From Flavobacteriaceae bacterium (GTDB lineage: Bacteria > Bacteroidota > Bacteroidia > Flavobacteriales > Flavobacteriaceae): 64,000 nt of DNA. The position numbers and the translations under genes were made by a program. Positions 52,252 through 61,760 of this stretch are shown here, piece after piece. Every line of letters begins with the position of its first letter. The first letter of the stretch is position 1. The stretch covers positions 1-64,000 of the forward strand of contig CANGWK010000009.1 in assembly GCA_947457615.1 (NCBI GenBank), read 5' to 3'. The notes beneath the pieces are model-generated. The model saw only the letters and a program-made list of their open reading frames with translations. It was not told where the DNA came from and ran no database searches.

Positions 52252-53655
52252 CTAATTATCTGGAAATATTTTACCAGGATTTAAAATATTATTTGGATCG
52301 AAAACATATTTAATTCTCTCCATTAACTCTAAATGAACTTTAGAAAAAGCAATGTCCATAAAGTTTTTCTGTACGTAACCAATTCCATGCTCACCAGAAA
52401 GTGTACCTTTTAGAGATACTGTTAATTCAAATATCTCACGAATTCCTTTAGGCACTTCAATCTCCCAATTTTTATGTGTCATTTCGCCTTTAATGATATT
52501 TACATGCAAATTCCCATCACCTGCATGCCCATAACAAACCGATTTGAAACCATATTTAGTTCCTATTTTTTTAATTCCGTTCAATAGTTCTGGTAAAACA
52601 TATCTTGGCACTACAGTATCTTCTTCTTTATAAATGGAGTTCGCTTTAACGGCTTCAGCAACAGAACGACGCATTTTCCATAAGGCATTTTTTTGATCTT
52701 CAGTATCGGCAAAAAGAACTTCATCTATTTCAAATTGTTCTACAACACCCATTATTTTTTCTGCTTCTTGCATAAGAATTTCTGGATAATTTCCATCTAC
52801 CTCAATAAGCAAATGCGCTTGAACAGTATCATCAACATTAATACTTATTGTATCATTATATTTCAAAGTCCAATCAATGGCATCACGCTCCATAAATTCC
52901 AAAGCACTAGGAATAATGCCAGCTCTAAAAATAGCAGAAACTGCTTCGCAGGCTTGACCTGCATTGTAAAAAGGCACTAACATCAAAATGTTGTGGGTAT
53001 TTTTAGGTAATAATTTCAAAACCACTTTGGTAATCACACCTAAAGTTCCTTCACTACCAACCATCAATTGGGTTAAATTATATCCAGTAGTATTTTTTAG
53101 GGTATTGGCACCCGTCCAAATTATTTCACCGTTAGGAAGAACAACTTCTAAATTCAACACATAATCTTTGGTAACTCCATATTTTACAGCACGAGCACCA
53201 CCAGAATTTTCGGCAACGTTCCCTCCTATCCAGCAACTGCCTTGACTACTAGGGTCTACAGGATAAAATAATCCTTTTTCGGCAACTGCTTCTCGTACTA
53301 CTTGCGTAATAACTGCAGGCTCTACAATCACTTGAAGGTTTTGTTCGTCAATATCTATAATTTTATTAAGCCGTTCCATAGACAAACCAATTCCTTCATA
53401 AATACACAAGGCACCTCCACTTAAACCAGTGCGAGCACCAATAGGAGTAGTAGGTATTTTATATTCATTTGCAATTTTTAAGATAGAAGAAATCTCCTCG
53501 GCATTAGCAGGTTTAACTACAACACTTGGCGGAAAAACATAATTCTCGGTTTCATCATGACCGTAGTAATTACGGGTTTCTTGGTCTGTAAAAACATAAG
53601 AAGCACCAACAATGCCAGTTAATTTTTGGATGATTTCGGGGTGAATTTGCATCAT
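52252..53655 (-). CDS. FAD-binding oxidoreductase (GlcD / D-lactate dehydrogenase family)
   Basis: 467 residues. The PCMH-type FAD domain is at about 35-215 (PTTPIGARTGLSGGALCIYEG; YPVDPSSQGSCWIGGNVAENSGG). The FAD-oxidase C domain follows, ending in the metal/substrate motifs CYGHAGDGNLHVNI and GTLSGEHGIGYVQK, LDPNNILNPGKIF-type (FDPNNILNPGKIF). Such enzymes oxidise glycolate, D-lactate or other 2-hydroxy acids, passing electrons to quinone or an electron-transfer protein. glcE/glcF-like partners are not adjacent. The start is at one of two tandem ATG codons. Confidence 0.88.
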   Translation of the reverse strand: MMQIHPEIIQKLTGIVGASYVFTDQETRNYYGHDETENYVFPPSVVVKPANAEEISSILKIANEYKIPTTPIGARTGLSGGALCIYEGIGLSMERLNKIIDIDEQNLQVIVEPAVITQVVREAVAEKGLFYPVDPSSQGSCWIGGNVAENSGGARAVKYGVTKDYVLNLEVVLPNGEIIWTGANTLKNTTGYNLTQLMVGSEGTLGVITKVVLKLLPKNTHNILMLVPFYNAGQACEAVSAIFRAGIIPSALEFMERDAIDWTLKYNDTISINVDDTVQAHLLIEVDGNYPEILMQEAEKIMGVVEQFEIDEVLFADTEDQKNALWKMRRSVAEAVKANSIYKEEDTVVPRYVLPELLNGIKKIGTKYGFKSVCYGHAGDGNLHVNIIKGEMTHKNWEIEVPKGIREIFELTVSLKGTLSGEHGIGYVQKNFMDIAFSKVHLELMERIKYVFDPNNILNPGKIFPDN

Positions 53656-53735
53656 AAATTATAGTAATAAATGTAAAATGAAAAATAACTGAAACAAAAA
53701 ATTTAATTATTCTAATCAAATAAAATCTAAATCTT

Positions 53736-54566
53736 TTAATCTTTGATATCGCTATTGTGTAATTTGACTGCTTTACTGTTTTTTCTCATTTTTATATTCA
53801 AAAATTCTACAAATAACGAGAAGAAAATAGCGAAGTATAAATAGCCTTTGGGGATACTAGAAACTTCTACATCGTTACCAAAACGGAAGTGAGCCAGGTG
53901 TGAACCTTCGGCAAGCAACATAACTCCGATTAGAATTAAGAAGGACAAGCCAAGTATTTGAATGGTTGGGTGCTCGTTTACAAATTTAGAAACGGGACCA
54001 GCAAAAAGCATCATGATTCCGATGGAAATAACGATAGATAAAATCATTATTTCTATGGCGCCATCGGGACCAAAACCGCCTTGCGCTGGGCTTTTCATAC
54101 TAATCATTCCTATTGCGGTTAATATACTATCAAAAGAAAAAACTATGTTTAGCAATGCAATTTGAAATATTGCACCTGTTAAACCAGATGCCGATTTGCC
54201 TTTTCCACCTTCTTCTTCACCTTCCATTTTATGGTGAATTTCAGAAACGGATTTATACAAAAGGAACAATCCACCTCCAAAAATAATAAGGCTTTGACCA
54301 GTTACATGTGCTTCGAAAAATCCAAAATCAACGTGAAATAAGGTTTCTTGCAAGCTTAAAACCCAAGTGATTCCAAATAGTAAAACAATACGGAAAACCA
54401 TTGCAAGTGTTAAACCAATTCTTCGGGCTTTCGGTTGCTCCGATGCAGGAAGTTTACCAGAAACAATTGATAGAAAGACAATATTGTCAATTCCTAAAAT
54501 AATTTCTAAAAAAGTTAGTGTTAGTAATGCTACCCATGCATTTGGATTGGAAATTAATTCGGTCAT
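53736..54566 (-). CDS. TerC-family integral membrane protein
   Basis: 276 residues with eight or so hydrophobic segments. LTFLEIILGIDNIVFLSIVSG (split by eye into FLEIILGIDNIVFL) is the first acidic TM signature and NIVFSFDSILTAIGM the second, both with the conserved Asp residues. TerC/Alx proteins export Mn or Ca and are linked to tellurite resistance and to metallation of secreted proteins. It is the last of four minus-strand genes after murQ. Confidence 0.9.
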   Translation of the reverse strand: MTELISNPNAWVALLTLTFLEIILGIDNIVFLSIVSGKLPASEQPKARRIGLTLAMVFRIVLLFGITWVLSLQETLFHVDFGFFEAHVTGQSLIIFGGGLFLLYKSVSEIHHKMEGEEEGGKGKSASGLTGAIFQIALLNIVFSFDSILTAIGMISMKSPAQGGFGPDGAIEIMILSIVISIGIMMLFAGPVSKFVNEHPTIQILGLSFLILIGVMLLAEGSHLAHFRFGNDVEVSSIPKGYLYFAIFFSLFVEFLNIKMRKNSKAVKLHNSDIKD

Positions 54567-54607
54567 TAGATTTTGAAAATTTTATAATTTAAAATAGTTT
54601 TACGTAA

Positions 54608-54994
54608 TTAGTTGGTTTTTGTTACAATTCCGATTTGTTTTTTGGATTCGCCAACAAAACAATATTCAAAGGTGTAAGTTTTGTCTTTAGTGGAGAGAAT
54701 CCGCATACTAATTGCCTTTCTTTCGACCATATTTCTCGGATGTAATTTTTGAAGTATAAATTCATAATCGTTTACCCAACGCACAGAAGCACTGTCGGTT
54801 CTGCCTTTGTAGGTTTCAACTTGAAATTTATCGGTTCTTTCGAAAGATGTGATTTCTTTTTTGCCGTTAGTTTCTTGTGTAAATAAAAAAAATCCTGTTT
54901 TAAATTCTTTAGTAGTACACTCTAGCTGTTTTTGGCAAGAGAAAAGAGCAAAAGAAATTAAAACGTATTTTATTTTAGAAATAGAAATTGCCAT
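54608..54994 (-). CDS. Small lipoprotein, function unknown
   Basis: 128 residues from MAISISKIKYVL. Signal peptide with lipobox FALFSC (Cys20). The mature part (TKEFKTGFFLFTQETNGK, then SVRWVNDYEFILQKLHP, EYCFVGESKKQIGIV) matches a lipoprotein group common in flavobacteria that has sometimes been mislabelled 'DNA topoisomerase IV'. The frame stays open to 55048, overlapping the upstream gene, but a lipoprotein start at 54994 gives a normal signal peptide. Function unknown. Confidence 0.72.
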   Translation of the reverse strand: MAISISKIKYVLISFALFSCQKQLECTTKEFKTGFFLFTQETNGKKEITSFERTDKFQVETYKGRTDSASVRWVNDYEFILQKLHPRNMVERKAISMRILSTKDKTYTFEYCFVGESKKQIGIVTKTN

Positions 54995-55022
54995 TGAAAT
55001 TGATTTTAGAGTTATTTTAGAG

Positions 55023-55250
55023 TTATTTTTTGTCATTAAAAAGTGCATCGGTCATAGTTTTCAAACCTTTAAATGCCAAAAAAACCGAAACCAAACAAAT
55101 CGTGCATCCAATAGTAAGTACTAAATAATGCCAATTATTTTCTTTATTCATGAAAGCATTATACATTATGCTGGGGCCAATAAACATTAAAGGTAATGCT
55201 CCAAATAAGTATTTAACTCCTTTTGCTAATAAGTCTTTGTTGGTTGCCAT
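55023..55250 (-). CDS. DUF6095 small membrane protein
   Basis: 75 residues, two TM helices (about 12-31 and 39-60) with a short loop (NAFMNKENNWH). It fits the DUF6095 family of small flavobacterial membrane proteins. It lies 20 bases after murQ, in its operon. Function unknown. Confidence 0.78.
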   Translation of the reverse strand: MATNKDLLAKGVKYLFGALPLMFIGPSIMYNAFMNKENNWHYLVLTIGCTICLVSVFLAFKGLKTMTDALFNDKK

Positions 55251-55270
55251 TTTTTAATTTTTAAAACTAA

Positions 55271-56086
55271 TTATTTAGATATAAAACTATCAACTGCTTT
55301 TCTAACACTTCCATACTCTTTAAGTAATTCGCTTGCTTTTTCATAAGATACTGGAATTTCTCCCATAATCATTTTCACTCCTCGATCAACCAATTTGTCA
55401 TTGCTCAATTGCATATCCACCATTTTATTTCCTTTTACTTTTCCAAGTTGAATCATGGTAGCTGTTGAAATCATGTTCAAAACCAATTTTTGAGCAGTCC
55501 CAGCTTTCATTCTAGAACTTCCCGTTACAAATTCTGGTCCCACTACAACCACTATTGGAAATTTCGCGGTTAGTGCTAACGGACTTCCTTCGTTACACGT
55601 AATACAACCAGTAGCAATATTATTTTCGTTACAACGCTCCAATCCTGAGATTACATAAGGAGTTGTTCCAGATGCTGCAATGCCAATTACAACATCATTT
55701 TCATTTATATTGTATTCTAATAAGTCGCTCCAGGCATTGGTAGTACTATCTTCAGCATTTTCAACTGCTCTGCGAATGGCCATATCACCACCGGCAATAA
55801 TTCCGTTTACCAAATCAAATGGAACTCCAAATGTGGGTGGACATTCAGAGGCATCTACAATTCCTAATCTGCCAGAGGTTCCTGCACCAATATAGAAAAT
55901 TCTACCGCCTAATTTCATTTTCTCAACCACTTTAGAAACTAAGAGTTCTATTTGTGGCAAAGCTTTTTCAACAGCTAACGGAACTGTTTTGTCTTCTTTA
56001 TTGATATTAAATAACAAATCGGCAACAGTCATTTTTTCTAAATGTTCGTAGTTGGAGGATTGTTCTGTGGTTTTAGTAAAGTTCAT
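55271..56086 (-). CDS. murQ: N-acetylmuramic acid 6-phosphate etherase
   Basis: 271 residues with a SIS sugar-phosphate domain. IFYIGAGTSGRLGIVDASE, the active-site CPPTFGVP, and GSSRMKAGTAQKLVLNM are all MurQ signatures. It removes the lactyl ether from MurNAc-6-P during peptidoglycan recycling. It heads a four-gene minus-strand group (murQ, DUF6095, lipoprotein, terC). Confidence 0.94.
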   Translation of the reverse strand: MNFTKTTEQSSNYEHLEKMTVADLLFNINKEDKTVPLAVEKALPQIELLVSKVVEKMKLGGRIFYIGAGTSGRLGIVDASECPPTFGVPFDLVNGIIAGGDMAIRRAVENAEDSTTNAWSDLLEYNINENDVVIGIAASGTTPYVISGLERCNENNIATGCITCNEGSPLALTAKFPIVVVVGPEFVTGSSRMKAGTAQKLVLNMISTATMIQLGKVKGNKMVDMQLSNDKLVDRGVKMIMGEIPVSYEKASELLKEYGSVRKAVDSFISK

Positions 56087-56138
56087 TTTAATGGACTATA
56101 ATTCTATGCAACTAAGATATAAAGATTTTATTAATTTT

Positions 56139-56807
56139 TTATAAAAAACTCGCTAACACGATACCTAATACAATCATAGATATTTTAGCAATGTTAAATT
56201 TATGTCCTTCGCTACTTTCAAAAATAATAGTCGAAGAAATATGAAACAAAATTCCAATTACTACTGCGGTTATCTCAGTGTAGTAATAATTTAACATTGG
56301 GAAAATATCAGAAATTAATGTTCCTAAAGGTGTCATTATTGCAAAAGATAACATAAATAAAAACAGAGCAGTTTTATTCAATTGAGCATGAATAAAAAAA
56401 GTAGTTAAGATAATAGCAATTGGCAAATGATGAATGGCGATTCCTATGGCTAAATCATGGTGGTGTCCTACTGGAAAACCTTCTAGAAGTGCGTGAATAC
56501 ACAAACTGATAAAAAGCAACCAAGGCATTTGTGTCATTTTATCATGGCCATGAACGTGACCGTGTTCGGCTCCTTTGGAGAAAAATTCTAATATAATTTG
56601 AAACAATATTCCAACCATAATGAACATTCCTACCTTTGGATTTAAGCTTTTATAAACATCTGGAAGCAAATGCATCACGGTTAAAGAAAGCAAAAAAGAA
56701 CCACTAAATGCCAATAGCAATTTTAGATTGTTTTTGTCCTGTGGTTTCAGCCAAAGCGCAATAAAAAATCCAATTAATACTGATAGTAATGGTAAAATAT
56801 AGTTCAT
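56139..56807 (-). CDS. ZIP-family metal transporter
   Basis: 222 residues, seven to eight TM helices. A His-rich loop (HGHVHGHDK) lies between helices 3 and 4. HALLEGFPVGHHHDLAIGIA and IHHLPIAI hold the His/Glu metal-binding residues of ZIP TM4/TM5. It imports Zn or another divalent metal. Its start codon overlaps the upstream methyltransferase stop by one base. Confidence 0.9.
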   Translation of the reverse strand: MNYILPLLSVLIGFFIALWLKPQDKNNLKLLLAFSGSFLLSLTVMHLLPDVYKSLNPKVGMFIMVGILFQIILEFFSKGAEHGHVHGHDKMTQMPWLLFISLCIHALLEGFPVGHHHDLAIGIAIHHLPIAIILTTFFIHAQLNKTALFLFMLSFAIMTPLGTLISDIFPMLNYYYTEITAVVIGILFHISSTIIFESSEGHKFNIAKISMIVLGIVLASFL

Positions 56808-57568
56808 TATTTAAAAATCATAATTAAACGTTCGCTATCTTTTTTATGGTATTTTTTTAATTTATAATCGCCAAAAGTATCCAATAAATAAATTCCGGCT
56901 TCTTCCATCATTTGTGAAAAATCTTCAAGTGTAAGCGCTCTTACTTTTTCGGTATAATGAAATTTTTGACCTTGATCTTCAAAATCTATTTCCTTAATAA
57001 TGTAACCATCCAACAAATAGCGTTTCAAATGAAAGTCAATTGCATCTACCGTTTTGGTTTCTTCGGCAACTAAATTATCCAGAACAAATGGCACATTCAT
57101 GAAGTCAATAACTGCAAATCCATACTCGGAAAGGTTTTCTTTAATAGCTATTAAAGTTTTCAAATTGTCTTCTTCCTTATCAAAATATCCAAAACTAGTA
57201 AACAAATTAAAAACCGCATCAAATTTATCTCCTACAGGCTCTCGCATGTCATGCACCTCAAAATGTAAAGTTTCATTTGTGTTCTTATTAGCAACTTCAA
57301 TACTATTTTCAGATAAATCTACTCCCAAAACAGTAAATCCTAATTGGTTTAAATAAATCGAATGGCGTCCTTTACCGCAAGCTAAATCCAAAACTTTGGC
57401 ATTGTCTGGCAGGTTTAGATAATGCGTTAAATTATCCATGAAAATCTGTGCTTCACGGTAATTTCGATCTTTATATAGAATGTGATAATAGGGCGTATCA
57501 AACCAAGAGGCGAACCAAGATGATTGTTGGTTGTTGATTTGAGAATGTTGATTTGAGATTTTTGACAT
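56807..57568 (-). CDS. Class I SAM-dependent methyltransferase
   Basis: 253 residues. WFASWFDTPYYHILYKDRN is the family's usual N-terminal block; VLDLACGKGRHSIYLNQLG is motif I and GVDLSENSIEVA motif II; DAVFNLFTSFGYF motif IV. The 15 residues before WFASWF (MSKISNQHSQINNQQ) are low complexity and encoded by AT-rich repeats like those between genes; homologues usually start near the W, so this is probably an added extension. ATG at 57568 is used rather than the TTG one codon earlier. Substrate unknown. Confidence 0.87.
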   Translation of the reverse strand: MSKISNQHSQINNQQSSWFASWFDTPYYHILYKDRNYREAQIFMDNLTHYLNLPDNAKVLDLACGKGRHSIYLNQLGFTVLGVDLSENSIEVANKNTNETLHFEVHDMREPVGDKFDAVFNLFTSFGYFDKEEDNLKTLIAIKENLSEYGFAVIDFMNVPFVLDNLVAEETKTVDAIDFHLKRYLLDGYIIKEIDFEDQGQKFHYTEKVRALTLEDFSQMMEEAGIYLLDTFGDYKLKKYHKKDSERLIMIFK

Positions 57569-57695
57569 CAATTCTTGTACATAAAATTCTTAACGTGCAA
57601 ATTTAGTGTATTTTTGCAGAAGTTATTCCAAGTTTGGAATTTAGTTAATTATTGAAATTGTAATTGATATTTGCAATTGATATTGATATTGAAAA

Positions 57696-58895
57696 ATGGA
57701 AAATTTTAAAATGATTGCCAAAACCTTTTTTGGTTTTGAAGAAATATTAGCCAAAGAGCTGCAACAACTAGGCGCTCAAGAGGTAGAAATAGGGACTAGA
57801 ATGGTGGGTTTTAAAGGGGATAAAGGATTTATGTATAAAGCCAATTTATCACTTCGAACTGCATTGAAAATATTAAAACCCATTTATTATTTCCGAGCAA
57901 AAACCGATGCATTGCTGTATAAAGGCATCCAAGGAATTGATTGGAGCAAGTATTTGAACGCCAATCAAACCTTTGTTATTGATACCACTATCCATTCGGA
58001 TCATTTTAAACATTCGCAATTTGTTTCGCAAAAAGCAAAAGATGCTATTGTAGATCAGTTTCGCGATAAGACTGGTCAACGTCCTAGCGTAGATAAAGAT
58101 TTTCCAGATTTAAGAATTAATATTCATATTGATAAAGATCAAATATCCGTAGCATTGGACACTTCGGGCGCATCGTTGCACCATAGAGGATACCGAACGG
58201 CAACTAATATTGCGCCGATAAACGAAGTTTTGGCAGCAGGAATGTTGATGCTTGCGGGCTGGGAAGGTAAAACCGATTTGCTAGATCCAATGTGTGGATC
58301 GGGAACTATTTTGGCGGAAGCCGCTATGATTGCTTGTAACATTCCAGCAAACATTAACCGAAAAGAATTCGCTTTCGAAAAATGGAACGATTGGGATAAC
58401 GACCTTTTTGACCAAATTATTGATGCTTTGATGAAACGCACGCGTGAATTTCATTATTCAATAAAAGGTTTTGATAAAGCACCAAGTGCTGTAGAAAAAG
58501 CGAAAGCCAATATTAAAAATGCTAATTTGGATGATTATATATCCATTGAACAAAAGAATTTCTTTGATACTGAAAAAGAAACCTCAGGGCCTTTGCAAAT
58601 GGTTTTCAATCCACCTTATGGCGAACGTTTGGATATTGATTTAGAACGTTTTTACAGAGAAATGGGTGACACCATGAAGCAACATTATCCAGGTACAAAT
58701 GCTTGGTTTATAACAGCAAATTTGGAAGCCTTGAAATTTGTAGGATTAAAACCTTCTAGAAAAATAAAATTATTCAACGGAAGTTTGGAGGCACGTTTAG
58801 TGAAATACGAAATGTACGAAGGTAGTAAACGAACCAAATTTCAAGTCGAAAAAGAAGAAGAAACGGAAGAAGATACTAGTTTAGATTTCAAATAA
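57696..58895 (+). CDS. THUMP-domain RNA methyltransferase (RlmK/L- or TrmN-like)
   Basis: 399 residues. The N-terminal ferredoxin-like/THUMP RNA-binding region (about 1-165) starts KMIAKTFFGFEEILAKELQ. The Rossmann methyltransferase domain has LLDPMCGSGTILAEAAMIA (motif I) and MVFNPPYGERL (NPPY, motif IV), typical of N2-guanine methyltransferases such as the N-terminal RlmL domain (m2G2445 of 23S rRNA). It is followed 12 bases later by a small membrane gene in the same direction. Confidence 0.9.
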   Translation: MENFKMIAKTFFGFEEILAKELQQLGAQEVEIGTRMVGFKGDKGFMYKANLSLRTALKILKPIYYFRAKTDALLYKGIQGIDWSKYLNANQTFVIDTTIHSDHFKHSQFVSQKAKDAIVDQFRDKTGQRPSVDKDFPDLRINIHIDKDQISVALDTSGASLHHRGYRTATNIAPINEVLAAGMLMLAGWEGKTDLLDPMCGSGTILAEAAMIACNIPANINRKEFAFEKWNDWDNDLFDQIIDALMKRTREFHYSIKGFDKAPSAVEKAKANIKNANLDDYISIEQKNFFDTEKETSGPLQMVFNPPYGERLDIDLERFYREMGDTMKQHYPGTNAWFITANLEALKFVGLKPSRKIKLFNGSLEARLVKYEMYEGSKRTKFQVEKEEETEEDTSLDFK

Positions 58896-58907
58896 TACCT
58901 TATAATT

Positions 58908-59144
58908 ATGTCTAAAAAAACAAAATCATTTGTATACAACCTTATAGGATTTGCATTGTTTTTCATTCCGTTGCAAGCAGTTTTAACTCGTTTCACTAAC
59001 TTAACTGGATTGTGGATTCCGATGACGGCTTTTGTTATTGGAACTATTTTAGCCCCAAAATTTCAAGCCGTTCGAACCAAAGACGGAGAGAAATTATTTA
59101 TGAAATGGCTTTTTGTAAAAGGTGTGAAGGAGATTAAAAGTTAA
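58908..59144 (+). CDS. Small two-helix membrane protein
   Basis: 78 residues; hydrophobic segments at about 9-26 and 33-51, then a basic tail (KFQAVRTKDGEKLFMKWLF). No family function is known to me. It lies 12 bases after the methyltransferase and its 3' end overlaps the convergent cysteine desulfurase by 4 bases. Confidence 0.7.
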   Translation: MSKKTKSFVYNLIGFALFFIPLQAVLTRFTNLTGLWIPMTAFVIGTILAPKFQAVRTKDGEKLFMKWLFVKGVKEIKS

Positions 59145-60262
59145 ATCCATTTCAACCCATCAATTAACGCATCAATATCTTCTTTGGTGTTATAATGACC
59201 AAAGGATATACGCAAACTGGGTTTTTTCAAATCTTCCTCTGCAAGGATTTCTGCTAAAACATGGGACGGTTTTACACTTCCGCTTTGGCAAGCACTTCCG
59301 CGAGAAACCGCAATGCCTTTCATATCCAAATTAAATAAAATCATGGCTGTTTTATCTTCCGAGAAAGGCAATAAAACATTCATGATATTGTAAAAAGTAT
59401 TCGATCCATTGGTTTTTATTTCCGGAAAATTTGTTTGTAGTATCGTTGAACAATAATTTTTCAAATCGGCGATATACTCTCTTTCGGCATTCAAATGTTC
59501 GTAAGATAATTCCAAAGCCCTAGCCATCCCAGCCACTTGGTGCACTGCTTCGGTTCCGGCACGAAGTCCTTTTTCTTGTTCTCCTCCAAATAAAAATGGT
59601 TGTAAGAGTATTCCTTTTTTTACGTAAGCAAATCCAACTCCTTTCGGTCCGTGGAATTTATGGGCACTCGCCACAATAAAATCGACTGGTAATTCGTGCA
59701 AATTGAATTCTGTTTTACCTATAGATTGTACCGTATCACAATGGAAAACTGCGTGATGTTGGTGGCAAATTCTTCCTGTTTTTTCTATATCTAAAACGGT
59801 TCCAATTTCATTATTTACATGTATTAAGGAGACTAAAGTTTTCACATCCTTTGAAAGCAATGTTACCAAATTGGTAGTATCAATAGCTCCGGATGGAAGT
59901 ATATTTACGTAATCAACTTCAATTCCATATTGCTTTTGCAAATGCATAACCGTGTATAAAGTAGCATGATGCTCTATTTTACTTGTAATTATGCGTTGTA
60001 TATTTAAATCTTTTACAGCACTTTTGAGAATCCAATTGGTTGCTTCAGTAGCACTAGAAGTAAAAATAATTTCTTGTGCAGCGCAACCAAGAAGTTTGGC
60101 AATCGATTTACGAGAAGTCTCCATAATGTTTTTGGCGCCTCTGCCAAAACTATGTGTAGAAGATGGATTTCCAAAATCATTTTGGAGAACCAGCATCATT
60201 TCGGTAATTACTTCTTCCCGAAGAGGAGTAGTTGCTGCATTATCGAGATATATTTTTTTCAT
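59141..60262 (-). CDS. Cysteine desulfurase (NifS/IscS type)
   Basis: 373 residues, PLP class V. YLDNAATTPLREEV is the N-terminus, SKIEHHATL holds the ring-stacking His, SAHKFHGPKGVGF the Schiff-base Lys202, and SRGSACQSGSVKPSHVL the mobile loop with catalytic Cys325. The long Cys loop places it with group I IscS/NifS. It supplies sulfur for Fe-S clusters or thiolated tRNA. No iscU or other cluster gene is adjacent, so a house-keeping or tRNA role is possible. Confidence 0.92.
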   Translation of the reverse strand: MKKIYLDNAATTPLREEVITEMMLVLQNDFGNPSSTHSFGRGAKNIMETSRKSIAKLLGCAAQEIIFTSSATEATNWILKSAVKDLNIQRIITSKIEHHATLYTVMHLQKQYGIEVDYVNILPSGAIDTTNLVTLLSKDVKTLVSLIHVNNEIGTVLDIEKTGRICHQHHAVFHCDTVQSIGKTEFNLHELPVDFIVASAHKFHGPKGVGFAYVKKGILLQPFLFGGEQEKGLRAGTEAVHQVAGMARALELSYEHLNAEREYIADLKNYCSTILQTNFPEIKTNGSNTFYNIMNVLLPFSEDKTAMILFNLDMKGIAVSRGSACQSGSVKPSHVLAEILAEEDLKKPSLRISFGHYNTKEDIDALIDGLKWI

Positions 60263-60297
60263 GTATGCTTTAATTTTTTTATTATAAAACCCAGAAC

Positions 60298-60861
60298 CTA
60301 TTTAACGTTCTGCTTAAAATAAACCTCAGTTGCACCCAAGCCATATTTTTGATAATTGGCATCTTGAAAGGAAATTCCTTCATAACGGTTTAACATAAAA
60401 TCGAGTTCTGCTTTCAGAACACCTTCGCCAACACCATGAATAAAAACAATTTTCGGAATACGATTTTTGATCGCAAATTCGATATGTCTTTTGGCAGTTT
60501 CTGTCTGAATAGTTAGTATGTCATAGTTGCTCATTCCTCGGAAAATTTTTACTAATTTCTCAATATGTAAATCAAATTCCGGAACGCCTCTTTCTATTTT
60601 ATCCGACTTAAAACTTGGTGCATTTTGTTTTTTTGATGGTTGGATATCAATACTTTTATTAACTAATGTTTCACTTCTAATAATGTAATTTAAATCATTG
60701 GAATTGTTGATTTTAACTAATTCTTTGACAAAATATGTCATCGTAAATTTATCGGTTGTTTCAATTGTAATTTCATTATTTTTTACCCCTACCACTACTC
60801 CGTCAATTGCTTCGTCTAACACTGAAACTATGTCGCCAATATTAAATTTGATTGCTGTCAT
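60298..60861 (-). CDS. Smr-domain protein
   Basis: 187 residues. The N-terminal ~60 residues form a small beta domain (FNIGDIVSVLDEAIDGVVVG). The C-terminal Smr domain (about 105-187) has EFDLHIEKLV and the catalytic-loop IVFIHGVGEGVLKAEL. Smr domains nick DNA or cleave RNA, as in MutS2 C-termini, but this protein has no MutS part. Its start lies inside the 3' end of the upstream 60-residue gene (20-base overlap). Confidence 0.83.
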   Translation of the reverse strand: MTAIKFNIGDIVSVLDEAIDGVVVGVKNNEITIETTDKFTMTYFVKELVKINNSNDLNYIIRSETLVNKSIDIQPSKKQNAPSFKSDKIERGVPEFDLHIEKLVKIFRGMSNYDILTIQTETAKRHIEFAIKNRIPKIVFIHGVGEGVLKAELDFMLNRYEGISFQDANYQKYGLGATEVYFKQNVK

Positions 60862-61024
60862 CTTTGGTATCTTTAGGTGGAATTTTAGCAGATAATTTTA
60901 TCATTCCGAAGATAAAAACTACAAGAGCTAAACAAGTAATTATTAGGTTCGGTTTTGCTGTATTTTGTTCATAAAAGGCAACAAAAATTGCGGCAATCAT
61001 TATTAGAAAGAAAAACTTTTTCAT
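60842..61024 (-). CDS. Small two-helix membrane protein (60 residues)
   Basis: 60 residues from MKKFFFLIMIAAIF; two hydrophobic helices (about 2-18 and 27-46) and a charged C-terminus (KIPPKDTKDDSNQI). The frame runs 7 codons further to 61045, without family support. Its 3' end overlaps the Smr gene start by 20 bases, suggesting coupled translation. Confidence 0.65.
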   Translation of the reverse strand: MKKFFFLIMIAAIFVAFYEQNTAKPNLIITCLALVVFIFGMIKLSAKIPPKDTKDDSNQI

Positions 61025-61116
61025 ACAAGTTGTTTTAAAAATCAAAAATAGAAAACTTAATTTAGATAGATGGATTTTAATAATTTATTTGTAAAATTGT
61101 AGATAATAATTTCAAA

Positions 61117-61398
61117 ATGGAAAAATACATGTTACCCTGCATGTTCAAAAGAATATTTGGATTAGATTGCATTGGATGCGGAATACAGCGTTCTTGCAAT
61201 TTTATCCTGCAAGGGGAATTTGTAAAAGCCTTAATTGTATTTCCAGCTATTTATACCACGATAATTTTCTTTTTAGCTAGTGCATTTTACTTAATAGATC
61301 CTAAGCACAGGAATTCTAAAATAGTTGTATTTTTAGCGATTAGCAACGCTTTTATTATGATAACTTCGTATGTTTACAAAATGAAATTTCTTTTCTAA
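61117..61398 (+). CDS. DUF2752 membrane protein
   Basis: 93 residues. LPCMFKRIFGLDCIGCGIQRS is the DUF2752 hallmark (PCxxxxxxGxxCxGCGxxR; given in parts as PCMFKRIFG and CIGCGIQRS), followed by two TM helices (about 40-60 and 67-85). Function unknown. It is followed 17 bases later by the CCC-motif gene. Confidence 0.82.
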   Translation: MEKYMLPCMFKRIFGLDCIGCGIQRSCNFILQGEFVKALIVFPAIYTTIIFFLASAFYLIDPKHRNSKIVVFLAISNAFIMITSYVYKMKFLF

Positions 61399-61415
61399 CT
61401 ATAATCTTAAAAAAA

Positions 61416-61754
61416 ATGGAAAATCAAAAATTACCCAATGCTACCGCAGTATTAGTGCTCGGTATTTTATCAATTTTAACTTGTTGCTGTTACGGATTGT
61501 TTGGACTAATATTAGCAATTGTTGGATTATATCTAACTCATAAAGATCTTATTATTTACAATGGATCTCCTGAAAAATTTATCAACTTCAAACAATTAAA
61601 TACAGGTAAAATTCTCTGTATTATAGGAATAGTTATAAATGCAATTATGCTACTTTATTTTATTTGGATAATTAAAATGATTGGATTTGAAGCCTTACAG
61701 GATCCCGCTTTACTTCAAGAAAAACTAAAACAGTTACAAAGTATTGGCAGATAA
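61416..61754 (+). CDS. CCC-motif membrane protein (DUF4190-like)
   Basis: 112 residues. Two hydrophobic regions (about 12-37 and 62-88); ILSILTCCCYGLFGLI holds the CCC motif. The NGSPEKFINFKQLNTGKILC loop between the helices is typical. Function unknown; often next to DUF2752 genes in flavobacteria. A bidirectional terminator follows. Confidence 0.82.
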   Translation: MENQKLPNATAVLVLGILSILTCCCYGLFGLILAIVGLYLTHKDLIIYNGSPEKFINFKQLNTGKILCIIGIVINAIMLLYFIWIIKMIGFEALQDPALLQEKLKQLQSIGR

Positions 61755-61760
61755 AACCAA

